This document shows positions 47,681 through 60,480 of a DNA stretch of 64,000 nt, one piece after another. How positions within the stretch are numbered: position 1 is the first letter of the stretch; every line of letters starts with the position of its first letter. Under the pieces are notes generated by a model, which was given only the letters and a program-made list of their open reading frames with translations, made no database searches and was not told where the DNA came from. The stretch covers positions 186,001-250,000 of the forward strand of contig VWPU01010164.1 of the NCBI GenBank assembly GCA_013398955.1, read 5' to 3'. The position numbers and the translations under genes were made by a program. Origin of the DNA: Callaeas wilsoni (lineage: Eukaryota; Chordata; Aves; Passeriformes; Callaeidae).

Positions 47681-50600
47681 ATTATTGCCACCCCCTCCCC
47701 TTGCTGTTTGTGCAGACCACAGCTGAAGCTGAACTCTAAGAGAAGTGCCCACCATCGTGCCTTGAGGGTCAGAGACAGTGAGTGCCCTTGACCCAAGTAG
47801 ATGGTCACAGAATGGTTCCTGGTGCTTGAGTGCCTGGATTACGTGGACTTCAAATCTCAACACTTAGTGGAATGTCCCTCTTTTGAAGAGGTGCTGTCCC
47901 AGCAGCCATGAACTGCCATGCCAGCCCTGGAGTGATAGATACAGTCTATCAAATCTAATACTTGTCAGACTTCGTCTATTGGCAGATCCTTAATGCTTTT
48001 CCAATTGCAGGTTTATGGAGGTCGTTCTATGAAAAATAATCTTCTCCATTGCTTTTATGTATTTTCCTGTCAGTAGGACTGAATTCTTTGCTATTTGCTA
48101 TTTTCTTTCACGTACTTCTTCCCACAAATCCTTATATATTATGGTATAATGATGAGACACGTCACCAAAGCGACTCGGGAACTGGCACTGCTATGATGTC
48201 ACACTCATCTCTGCACCATATCCTGTGCTTGCTGTTGCTCCCCCTTTCCCTTTTGCACCATACTGGAACAAATCAGGTTCATTTGACTTAGGGTGTCAGG
48301 ATGGAGCCCTTTGCTGCAGGAAGGAAGATGGGTCAGAAGGGGAGTGCCAGGACAAAATTGTACCAGCAATGTACTGTATACTAGATTATGCCATAGGAAT
48401 AACCATTACTTAGCAGAAGTAGCAGTTTAAAAAAGAATGAAATAATCACTAGAAATGCTTCTGGGCTTTTGTCAAACACATAGTGATATTATAATAGCTT
48501 TCTGTTGTAATTATCATGATAAATGTTGTCTTTTTTCAGAATAAGCTATCTCTTTCTTCATAGAAGAATGATAAATGTACTAAATATAAGCGTGAATTAT
48601 TTATTTTTCTGAAGTTTTATTTTTCTCAGTGAAATATATTTAAGTAAATAATAATGTTGGGTTTTTTCCCAGATAGTTCTTGAATTAAACCTCACATCTT
48701 TGAGTAAAGTTGAGTTACTGTTGCCTTTTATAACACCACTTACAAAAGGGGAATTTATCTCATCTACTTTCAGACACATAAAAATTGCATATTTTTTCTA
48801 AACTGATCCTTTGATCTGTCTAAATTATCAATAGAAAGAGTTAGTAACCTCCAAAATATATTTAATACAATTAATTCACTTTGCAATAAATATTTAGGAT
48901 AAGTGAGGTGCACAACTTTAGAAATGGACCTATATCACACAGCAAAAGCTGTAAGCACATAGATGAGTGTTTTTATCAGGAATGTGTAATATCAGAAGGA
49001 GGAACTCCACTCATAATTCCAAAAGCCCTTCTTAAACCATCAATGTTCAATTCACTCTGATTATGATTTCAGAACACGCGCAGCCTCATAGGTTTGCTCG
49101 AGTGGCTCCAGACAGTACCAACATTCTAAACCAAACCTAAGGCATTTAACCAAACAAAGGCATTTCTTTTGTTTATAACTCCACTTCAGCTTGGAACTGA
49201 CTTTACATTTAACCAGATAAAGCATGCCAAACTCAAGGATTTTCTGTTCACCGCCTCCAAGTGGCTCTACAGTATAGTCAGAACAATTTCAAATCTATTG
49301 ACAGAGAAGACATCAGCTTTATGCAGTCTTTTATCAAAAGAAATATGCAGTTCAATGCTAATACTTAATAGCAGCTGAGCTCTGCTCCACATCTCCATGC
49401 AATGTCTTATATTAACAGGGTATTCGTGCTTTCCATTTCTGTATTGATTTCATAATTTATTTCTTCTTTTTACTTAGCACTTGAATTGCTTGATTTTTTA
49501 AAATTTCATTTCCATTTTTTGAGCTATCTTTTCAAGACCTAAAACATGCATTTTGTCCCTGAAACACCCCTTACCTTCTGTACATGTCTTCCCATTTTCA
49601 AACTAGAGAAATGAATTGGAGATGGATTCACCAGTCTCTAGATGCCATTTTGCATATATCTACAAGTGTTTGAAGATATTCATTTCCGATTTTCCCAAAC
49701 TAGGAAGTGTGCCAAGACAGATTAGTATGAAATTTGTTCCTTGTACAGTTTGCCCTCGTCTTTGGTTCTGTTTTCACTTGCAGACACGATATGGCAGTAA
49801 ATACACCTTTAATCTAGCTCTAGATACATGTTATTTTTTATCCCATTTATTTAATTTCTGTCTCATGTTTCCATTTATTTAATGGCTCTTAGTGAGTCTG
49901 ATGGACAAATTCACCTTTGTTTTTTCTGATTCTTTAATTCTATCTCTGTTTTCCTTCTATTATTGTAAAGTATAAGGAAAGACCAGCTCTCTGAATCAAA
50001 ACTGCCTCAACCAAAACTCCTTCTGCAATGCTTCATATGTTTGTTTTCTTCCAAAATTTGCAAGTATTATGTGGTGGTATTAGTATTATTATGATTATTT
50101 TACAAAGCAGTATCCTTTCAGCAAAATAGTGCTTTCACACCTTTACATCAGATACAAAGGTAGATTTTTCTCATCTGAAAGAGTAACCTAATTTATCCAT
50201 GGTGTACATATAAGCTAATGTACAAGATTGGATGGGTGGCAAATAAATAATACTTATTTCTGCTTTTTCAAAATGTGTCTTCAAATACTGATTTGTTTAA
50301 ACAGCTTATAATGTCCTTAACAACAATGGGCTACAATTGAAAAGAGATAACAACATCACTAATATAAAAAATGTAGGAAAACTTAATTTCTGGGTTCATG
50401 CCCAGTGTTTTGACAGCTATATTCATCAAGTAAAGGTTGAGAGGTTGGTAACAGCTTTAAGAAACAATGGGAAAATAGAAATAAGATATTTATCTTATCA
50501 GAGTTTAGTTAGAGGAAGAGGGGTGTAGGCCAGGTGCAGAATGTCAGAGAGTGATAAGGGCTATAGATCACATGCATTTACATGTCATCAGTCTTGTCAT

Positions 50601-53600
50601 CCATGAGGCTTGTACCATGACTGAAAAGGGAGGAAGTATTAATTTGTAAATATCAAGAATCTGGAGTTAATGGAATTTGATCATGCCACTCACCAAAGGT
50701 ACAGAGTTGAAATATTTAAATGTGTTGAAATCTTTAATGTAACAGTGAAGTGAAATCATACGTGAAATAGATTTGAAGAAATCTAGGAACCTTATCTTTT
50801 CCTCTTCCCCTTATTGTAAATATTTATTATTCTTGTGTATGTGCTTGGCCCATTCATCAGACAGTCTCATCTAGAAAATGAGAAGGATTGTTGTTTTTAT
50901 GCCTTTCACATGTTTTATACCCACTGTATGTTTTGGCCTGTTTTGCTGAAACATCATAAGTTCTCTTTCTTTCTGATTTCCCTGGATACAAGAAAGAAAA
51001 GCTCTTCTAGTTGTTACTGCTCTTAACACATACTTGAAAGTGGATTTGGGACAGAGGCTGAGGCACTCTAGAGGATTATTTGAAGCAGGGGTTTACAAGA
51101 TCTATTTCTTCCCTGCAATTTTATTCCTGTAGTGGGAGCAGTCATCCACAGGAACTGAGTGTGATGCCTAGCAGGGAATTTGCTGGAGGCTTTAGTCAAT
51201 TTTTTGCCATGAGTCTTCAAAGGAGATGGACCGTGATGTTACCTAACCTGGGATGCTTTTCCACTTTCCTCTGTTTCTTCTGTATTCACATTCTAGTCAA
51301 TACTATGGGCTATAGTTGTGAAACCTTTGATTGCTTTCTGCTATCCAAATCTTGTTGCTTCTTTGTCCATATTATCCATTTAACAAAATGTTTTCTGAAT
51401 ACAGGAACTAGCATAAAAGTGAGCAGCTGCTGGAAGAAAGAGATTGGAAGAGGAACTCAGTGCTCAGCCTGCAATATGCATGTTAGCCTCATATTTGCAG
51501 ATTTTCTCAAAAGCAATGGCCAGTTTAGTTTTCCATGCATTATCATGCAGAAGTTATAAACATGTTCAGATATTGCACAGCACTATGGCCTTGCTTCAGT
51601 TTTCATGGTGTTTCCTCAGACCTTTACCTTTTTATCCTGGCTAAACATGCCCAAAGTCTTGCACACCATGTTTGCTCTGCAATATCCCACCTCCAAATCT
51701 GTTCTTGAAAAGTGGTTTCGAACATTTCAAGCCCCTATTTTGAACAGATCCTCTCTGGAGTGGACCAGAAAAATGGGTGTGCATGGCTTTGTGCCTCATG
51801 CTGTAGTCCATCATGCCATGCTGAACAGAAATCTCTATTGAGATAGGGACATTTAGACTTCTAAATGCAGAAAGTTAAGAGAAAATTCACATTGCTTTAT
51901 CTATCCTCATATTTGTGGTTCCTCACCTTACTACTGCTCATTTTACAAATGAATTTTTTTAACAAATATTTATCATTTGTAATGCTACCATGCCATTAGC
52001 AAAATAACTCAACTAATTAAAGAAGAAACCAGGAAAGGAATAGGAAATCTTTCCTTTACCCTGACATCTTATCTGCTAGTTGACATCTTGCTTTTCTGTG
52101 CTTCTGTTTCTTTATTTGAAAAGTAAAGCTACCACACAGTACATAGTGATTGCAAGAATAATAAACATGAAAAAGAAACCTTTCCCACATCAAGTCCACA
52201 ATAGTCAGGAAAGGTAAAGGGGACGAGGTAAGTAATAAAAAAAGTACTTTTTTTCTTTCTGGATGCAATTCCAGAAGTTTTAGGCATTCAAAGGCTGCAG
52301 CAATGAAGACACCAGGAACATCAAAGAGTGATAGTGTCACTGCTTCTGTTGCAGTGGGTGTAGGGTAGGACACAGACATAAATCAATGTTTTTAACACAA
52401 AGTTTGAAAGTAGCAGCAGCTCACACAATTAAGCTGGTGACTCAGTGAATTGCATCTTTTAGAATTTCCTCAGCTTTGACACATCATGGGGTGACTTTAT
52501 GTCCCACTGTTTTCACATCCTTGTTGATATCTTGAATTAGCCAAGCATGTGTTACTCCAATGAAATCAGATATCTGTTTTAATACGATTGTTTTCAACAC
52601 TGCAGTTGATCTGATTATTCTTTGTACTGAAAAAAAGGGAACACATTCAATTCTGTTTCTTTTTTCTTTATTACAAAGGAAAATTATTTGTTCCATTACA
52701 CTCTTTTTCTTACTCTTCAATTCGATTTACCTACCAGTAACTTCTATCAAAGCTTCTCCTTATCTGATTTAGTATCTTTTAGATGAAAAATTATTAAATT
52801 GTGAAAGGAATTAATCTGAAATATATATCCATGCTCTGACTGCACACTATTGTGGTACTAATAATGTTAAGGATTTATTTTCCACGAAACATTACATTTT
52901 TCTGACCGTGCAGCCCTAATTAATCCTTGAAATCTCCTCTTTTTAATTTTCTTCTTTGACAGGATGACTTATTTTCCTGGTCCAGCATGACTTACTGCTT
53001 CTAACATCCAGTTCATGCTTAAAATAAAGGATCAAAATACTGTTGTGAGGTCTATGGGTATAAATTTGGAGCAGTGGAATAGGTGCAAATTTACTCTCTG
53101 TAATGGGAGGGTACTTTCCAAACATGGGTAGAGCTCTGCTGTCTTTGTAACAGTGGAGGGAGGAATGCTGCACTTCTTATGCATTTATGTGATTCCTGAT
53201 ATTGGTAGACATTCATATCTTCTTATACATTGTTTTGCATTTTTCATTAGTAATGTACGGAGTGACTCACATCTTCAAGGGAACCAAAACAGTGCATTTG
53301 TTTGGACGTCAAGGGAGATACACCTTCTTCAAACTTCTATATGGCCCAACACCATTAAGTAGTATTAAACAAGTTCTGAGGTATGTCAGCCCCAATAAAT
53401 ACTCCTGGGTCATCTGTTTCGGCTCTGGTGTTTCTTGACAAAAGGTGACACAAATCATTTTTATAGTTTACCTGTGATATATACTCGTTGTTTCCCTATA
53501 GCTGAGATTAGAATTAGATGTTTAAACTCCATACCAACAGCCAGTTAATGAAGTTAGTCCACTCCACTTGCTTCTCATCTAATTGCAGCTTGCAGCCCTG

Positions 53601-54096
53601 TCACAGAAGATCTGACGGAGTCCAACATGTAAATCTGTTACTAGAACCATTAATGATGTAATTGGGACTTTTCTGTAAAATATTGTATCACTGAGTAGAT
53701 AATATGCAAAAAGATTCCATAATATAGATATGTGCTGAGCTGTTGAATTCTGCAGTGATATTCACGTTCAGTGGCGCTATGTAACCACTCCAGTTCATCT
53801 ATTTTCTCCTAAAATCCATTTTGGATGTCCTGTCTTCAGCTAACTGGGAATTACTTGGATCTAGGGACAATATTTAAAAAGCTAGATCTTTTGATTTACT
53901 GGGTATATTGTACAGCAGGGCCTCTAACTCTCATGGAGATACTGCATTTCTAGTCACTTTGTAAGTCACAAGAAAAAAATTTTTGAGAGAAGATGCGCAA
54001 AACTGTCAGCAGCAATTCTAACTGATGCATACTGCAGAGATCAAATGCAGGCTTTTTTCATCTGTCCTCACAAGTTAAGGATACTTTTTTTTCTTT

Positions 54097-54125
54097 TGCC
54101 ATATACATTATTGCCATATACATAA
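54097..54125. repeat. Short direct repeat, period 16-17 bp
   Basis: TTGCCATATACAT occurs twice in succession, separated by TA-rich bases. It follows a T-run. Confidence 0.75.
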
Positions 54126-57100
54126 GATACCCTAGAGATCGCTGTGAGAAGAGGTGGAAAGAGGGATTTAATCAAATTGCAGATTACTTAACATATTTGC
54201 TTATTAATAATGCATGATTTGAATGTGTTTTTCTGATCATAGTTAATTTTAAAGAATATAGTTGCTTATTAGAGAATACATGCAAAAGTCTTATTAGGAA
54301 TTCATTTGTGCCACCGATGATTATATTCCTTGCCTCAAATTTACCTACTAAGTTCTGTGATTTTCTCTCTCCTGCAGAGTTGCAGAGATTTCTTCAGCAA
54401 AATCTGGAAGTTCTTCCTTGTTACTGTTCCCTGAATTTGGTGGATTTTATTGCCTCATTTCCTTCCTTTTAATCCTTTCTCTGATAAAAGAACATAACAT
54501 ATATTACTCTAGATAATTTAATAAGTAAATTCAGTGTATGCCATTCCACTCTCTGGACTGGCTCTGATGTCTGAATCTTGGATCGTCTTGGTGGTTTACA
54601 GCGTTCTCACGGAATAGGTATAGTCAAATCTCAACAAAAACTCAGATGAGAATGAAAAATAATTATTAAATTAAATATTTCCATTGTCTGGTTAAAGTGC
54701 AAAGCATATTTAATTAGCATGAAATTGCCTATATTTAATTCAGTGCGCAATTTAATGCAATGTTCAGCACAGATTACTTAACAGTGTTACACTTCTGATA
54801 CTGCATCTCACAGAAAGAAGAGAAAGCAAGCATTGCATGGACATTGGTCACTTTGCTCAATACCCACACTACAGTCACAGGTGTGAGTATCTGCACACTG
54901 TGGGAAAGGAGTCAGTGTTCACAACCACCCTTTGCACTTCAGTCCTTTAATGGGAGAGGAATTATCTGCAGAACTGTAAATAACTCTTGGAGATCAAATC
55001 TATATATTGTTATTTTTCCAGTAAGTATTTTTAAACATTAGGGATTAGCCAAAATATTTATCCTCAAAATGTTAAATTTATTGATGCCGTTTAATAGATT
55101 TACTTCTTTTTTCTCATAGTACAGCAGCTCAAGCTTCTCAACATTTTTATTTTACAAAAGGTAGTAATAAGCTCAAACTGACAGAATCTAAAAGTTCATG
55201 TTGAAAAAGGCATAACCTTTGATGGGGATCTAGCCATAAATAATCTCATTATGGGAGGTTGTGAAAAATTAATGCTGTAGGGGAAAAAAACCGCAAGTTT
55301 TCTGGGATCTTCTCCTGCACTTGCTCCAGAAACATGTTTTCTCAACCCTGGTTAAAAAATATAAAAGTATTTTTTAGCAATGAGGTACTGTCTAGAAATC
55401 AAATCAGTGAAACATCAATCCTGGTACAGTTCTGGATAGGAAGCAAAGCACGATAGGCATATCTGAAAGTCATATACCATGTTTGTGATTTACAGAATTT
55501 AAGGGGAGGCTACAAATCACAGAAAACAAGAATCCAGTTATTCCCAAAGGATAGAAGTGGATTATAGACATAGATCAGACTTCCTTGGACTTTTGATTCT
55601 GTGTGTCTATGTTATCTTGGTGGGAAATGATTTTACACTTTAGGTGATAAAGTCTTGGAAGAAAGGCCACACTCATGTCCAGCTGTTGGAAAATAAGTGC
55701 TGTGGAAGGCTACTAATTGATCTGCACTGTAGGATAAATTTACTTGGGATTTTTCATGTGGGTCAAAGTCGCAGGAAAGGTAAGGCAAAAATAGCCTCAA
55801 GGATCCAAGCAGACGCACAGGATTCAAGATTTTATAATTTTGCACAGCCCATGTCAAAACCCATACAGTGGCATACTTTTTATCATTCCTTATTCTTTAA
55901 TTTCACCACTGAGCATAATGCAGGTATAGTCAGTCTTTCTCTCCTCTTTCCAACACAGTCCTTCTGCCCTTTTACCATCTAATTTGTTCCTTACTGAGGT
56001 GAACGGAGCACAAAGGTGACAGGATGCTCCAAGTGTGTTCTAGAAAGTGGGAATTGGGCAGACATGGAGCACATGCTTGTGTGTTCATACCAGCCTGCTT
56101 ATGGCTCTTGCTTCATGCATGTGCATTTGTGGGCATAAAGAGTACTCCGTGTTCATTTCTCATAGCCTGGGGGAAGGTTCTCATGGCTGTGCCGGGTATA
56201 AGACAATTGTGAGCCATTTGAATGCTACTTACATTGGCCATGGACTTCTGTTTGCTGAAGTTTGATTTTGAATCTGAAGGAAGAATAAATTGAAGTGAAG
56301 AAAGAATTGGGAGCCCACCACATGTCCTATACCATCAGAAAATATTTTCTTCCTATTCTGTGTGGTTGGATGCCCTGGCCCAGTGTTTTCCCATAGTCCA
56401 AAAAACCTCATCTGGCATAAACTACTTTTCTTCTGTTCTAAAGGCTCAGCTTTGGAGCTGAAAAAATGACCTCTATGGATCCTGAATGTCTTTAGACAAT
56501 ATCCCAAAGACATAAGATAGAGATAATGGTGCATTGTGTTTAAAACTTTAGGATAGGTTTCAAGAAGACTAGATATAGTTTCTTTATAGTTCTGGACAAA
56601 TACCTCATGTCTGCTGTCTGTATACTGAGGCTAAAGCTGTTGCAATTCATGTCAAAATCCTTACAAGGATAAATCCATAAAGTCTCAGGATGCACTGACA
56701 TATATCGCCAGGGGGACTGTATTGATAGATAAAAGCCACTATGCTGTCAACAAATGTCTTACCGGTACATACAAAAATTGATGAGCTTTTCTTACACTGT
56801 TGGATGTCCTGAAAACCAGGAGAATTGTGACACATCCATGCCAGTTATTTTAATTGTGAGATGGATTTTCTAAGTGCAAAATTCTAGCCTGGAGTGCTCA
56901 TATCTGCCTTAAATAAAGGACAGGATTTGTTTTACAAATTGGAATAAGTGGATGTTTTCCTTGCCTAGCAAATTATGAGCTACTATGTTTATTATTGGAA
57001 GGAAATGGACCAGGAAATAGTTACTATGGTTAGTGAGCTACAGATTATTATTTGTGAAGAATTCCAGACATGTTCCATGAACAAGTCCTGCATGAGGTCT

Positions 57101-60040
57101 GAAACTGAAGTATCTGGTTCATCTTCTGAAGTCCAACGAAATCTTTTGCTTTGTTCCAGATAATGGGTGGGAATACGTGCAACGAAAAGATATGTGGGTG
57201 GTATCTTTATTTTTTTTTCTTCTTTTCTGTTTGTAGTGAATCTGTCAGCCAAGAAATAAGACTCTCTAATCGGGTATCATGCTGCATAACAGTGTCTAGC
57301 AATGAAGCTGACAAAATATCTAATAAAAATGAAGTGATGTGGCAGGTTTGGTATGTTCAAAGGGTGCTTTATTTAAAAGTCTCACATTAGAGAAAACTAT
57401 CAATGAAAGGTCAGCAAAACCATTTCGATTTGCTAAGCCATATAATGAATTTCCATAGGATATGCAGGAAATACTGTGAAAAAATGGTACAGTTTTTGTG
57501 TTTGGGTGACTTTAAAAACCCTTGAGTAGTATACTTCCAGATGTGGGACGTGACTTTTTCTTTCATCTGTAAAAGGATCAGGCTGAAACATAAAGTCTGT
57601 TTGGTAGCATGCAATAGAAGGGAAATATCATTTCCTATGTCTGGAGTGTCGCTGGAGTCAGCCTAGATGAGGCTCTCCGATTTGACTACTTGTACACCTG
57701 AGCACACAGCAGTCAACTCAACTGAGCTGAACTGCCTGGCAGTGATTGTAATTATTGCTAACCAATGAGCTTACCACAGCTGAGTGCTCCCAGGATGATA
57801 TACTGGATCCTGTTCGTGGTTCTTCAGTAGTTGCTTGCTGAGCAGAGTTAGGTGTTTAGAGACAGTCACATGTTTATACTTTCTGCTTGACCACTTTGCA
57901 AATTAGGCTGAAACTTCCTACCTCTAATTACTCTTCATAACAAAGGTGTGCTTTTTCCCAGACAGTACAAATGTTCAAATTGTTCTGGTACTAAAAGCGG
58001 AGCAAAATGGCTTTCCAAAGAAGTTTCTTAAATAACCACACCTTTCAGTCACAAACTCACAGAGACAGACTAGACAAAGGATATGCTCAATATCTTCCTT
58101 GTTTGATGGCCTGTGAGTTACTGAATTTCCTCTTGTAGTTAACCTGAGCGCAAAATTTTGGACAAAATCTCTCTCTTCATTGCTGTCACATTTATGAGAG
58201 ATATTCTGGTTTTGATAAGTCTCTCCAGGATCATAAAATACCTTCTTCACCTCAGGCTCCTTCCACATTTGGTCCATCATACCATAGCTACCTGCAAAAC
58301 TGTACCCTCCTTCCTAACCACACCATTTATTCTTTGCTTACATCTATTCTGCTGCTTGCATTTACTCTCCATTTATTGATGACACTTGGTTGATCTCCAG
58401 CGTTTGATCTTCATCAATTCCTTCGGAGTTTGGTTCAGATAGAAAGTCATTCATCCTGCCAACTTCAGTTATCTACAGAGTAGACACTCACATCTGAGTG
58501 CGTAGTTTACAATACCTTTTTAGTCAGTGGAGGAAAACAGGCACTTCACAGACAGAAGCCATCCTATTTAAAGCCAGATGTTTGAAGCAGGTGAGGGAAC
58601 TGCTTCATTCTCTCCCTTTCTGGACCTGGTGATCCATGAGGAGTCAGGTGAGATAAATCCCTATTAATATATACACCAAACGGACATGTCTGCTTTCCTA
58701 CACTGCTGTACGGAATGCTCAGAAGTCTGAGCAGAGCCTGCTGCATTGAGGTGACTCATTCTGCTTCAGTAGAAACAGCATTTAGAAAATGCCTTTGGGA
58801 AACCCAGTCCTTCACAGCTGCTGACTCCTGAGAACTGCAGGGTTCTTGCTTGGCTCGGTAGGAGGCCTTCCTGTGGCATTGCACCCTCGAGAATCCCAGT
58901 GCTTGTTTGTAGGGAAAGGGAAGCTCAGTCCTCTACAGGATCCCTACCTTCTCTCTACTTCAAATGCTTTGACCCTATGGGAAAACGTAAATACATGGAC
59001 CTCTTCTCACTCCCTCACTTTTTCCCCAAAACTTCATTTTTCTCTTCACAGTCCTCATCTAAGATTTGCTATAGGCAACTGTTTCTAATGAATGCCCACT
59101 GGTTATATGAGGACAGATAAAGCTGTGACAAGGATGAGGAGGCAATACTGTGGTCAATCAGGAGTATTAGTTCTGCACAGCAGTACTTCTCCCAGCACGC
59201 TGCCAGAGAATCTATCCCTGGGCTATACTGTATATTATAATAAATATGTCTTGTCCATAGTGAATAGAAATAGCTTGTTTGTTTACAGTAAATATCTGTA
59301 GGCATATGAGTTGGAATGTAGCCTATTTTACATATGGGAAAAATAAACCACAACACAATCATTGTGGGAATGGCCAAATTTGAATCGTTATTAGGAATGT
59401 CAGACAACAATCTGTACTCATCATGTCCCAAATCTCCTCAAGTGCTCAAGCTGAAATTTGCTTTTACTTAGTACTTCTATTTCCATTGCAGACAGTCATA
59501 AACACACAAAATTGTATTTGCAACAGTGAGAAGACACTTCTGTGTTCCTTCTACACACACTGTAACCTGTATAAAATTTCATTCTTTTTCTGTGTCTGAA
59601 ACAGCCCTATTCCTAACCCCTGTGGCTTATCTATTCCTTAAACATTAGCCTATTTTTTTGCAAGAGGAGTTTGAAATGCATTATCAGTTTCAACAGTGTT
59701 CACAGACCAGATAAGACAAGCAAGAATGTATGAAAATATTATCTAGCAGTCCTATTAGGAATAACACAGAGAAGAAGAAAAATTATGGCACAGGCTTAAT
59801 GTCCTGCAGCTTCAAAGCGATATAGTCTGGTAGATACACCAGAGATCAATGCACTGGTTATAAACCCTCAGGTTTCCCCTGGACAGCTCATGCCCTTCCA
59901 AATGCTTTACACAGAGCCATTCTCTGTGGTCCTGCAGGGCAAAGATTATCTAGAGCTTGCTGGACACTGTTGGTTTCACGGCCATGGGGACATCGTGGCA
60001 GCAGCCAATCTGCCGCATGCGAGGAAGCTTTCATTATTAA

Positions 60041-60069
60041 ATGCTAAAAGAAAAAAAAGAAAAAAAAGT
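60041..60069. repeat. A-rich tract (AAAAAAAAG units)
   Basis: Runs of A broken by single G residues for about 29 bases. Confidence 0.85.
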
Positions 60070-60280
60070 ATGAAGAAGACAGGGCAATCTTCCTCAGGGT
60101 AAAATATCCTTCTTTCAAGCTGTTCAACAGATAGGAGTGAGTCAGTCACCTTGTATTGGTCATTAGGAGCAGATACCCACTTCATGCTCTGCTGGGAGAC
60201 TGTAATAAGCTTCGTCTGTCAGATCTTCTCACCCCACCTGTTAACTTAAACACTCTGCTGTGTGGGAGCCTCTTTCCTCA

Positions 60281-60480
60281 CTCTGCAGAAAGCATTTAAC
60301 CTGCTGCTGCCAGCTTGGTGGGGTGTATAGTCCCTGCCTGCAGCCTGCCCACCTGCCAGCCCCGGTCTGCTGTGCTGCCTGGCGCATCCATCCAGCATCC
60401 CACAAAGGCTAGAAGGAGCTCGCTCCCACCCGAACAAGCTAGAGGCTGCAAGAGTACAGTCGGGATCTCACCTCTTTTGT
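60281..60480. other. GC- and CpG-richer patch
   Basis: This 200-bp patch is visibly richer in GC than its surroundings and holds about seven CpG sites (for example in CCCCGGTC, GGCGCATC, GAGCTCGCTCCCACCCGAAC and AGTCGGG), whereas most of the window has few. On the minus strand AGAGGTGAGATCC resembles a 5' splice site and CTTCTAG, CTTGCAG resemble acceptors. It could be an unmethylated regulatory element or an isolated exon, but nothing in it matches a gene I know. A short open frame crosses it on the minus strand without a recognised domain. Confidence 0.35.

Larger units (their letters stand above)
46318..47690 (-). mobile_element. CR1 LINE with internal deletion, minus strand
   Basis: The tail appears on the + strand as at least four AGAATCA(C/T) units at 46321-46361, followed by CAATGGTTTGCATCGGAAGAG and TTAAAGATCATCTATTTC, the standard CR1 3' end. 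The element then covers the C-terminal region and thumb of ORF2 and the later part of the palm, to about 47400. There it jumps directly to sequence of CR1 ORF1 (47425-47690), skipping the endonuclease and the first half of the reverse transcriptase. So a longer copy lost roughly the first part of ORF2, or was joined during reverse transcription. The 5' limit is uncertain; sequence up to about 47880 could be more ORF1 or 5' UTR. Confidence 0.9.
47691..60280. other. Unannotated AT-rich DNA, 12.6 kb
   Basis: No gene or clear interspersed repeat was recognised. The first 190 bp could still belong to the 5' part of the adjoining CR1. Longest open frame: 159 codons at 51080-51559 on the + strand, Cys- and Ser-rich, with no domain and no splice context, so not called. 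A short direct repeat (TTGCCATATACAT twice) lies at about 54097-54125. A-rich sequence lies at 60041-60069. Confidence 0.5.

Noticed and set aside
51080..51559. 159-codon Cys/Ser-rich open frame on the + strand
   Set aside because: The cysteines follow no zinc-finger or toxin spacing, no splice or promoter context is seen, and the length is within chance expectation.
53225..53440. Possible exon starting after TTTTTCATTAG
   Set aside because: The open frame on the + strand matches no known protein and a second frame is open too; there is no clear donor.
55640..55790. Possible exon ending at AGGAAAGGTAAGGC
   Set aside because: A fair donor is present and the frame is open upstream, but there is no good acceptor, no recognised protein and the frame continues through the donor.
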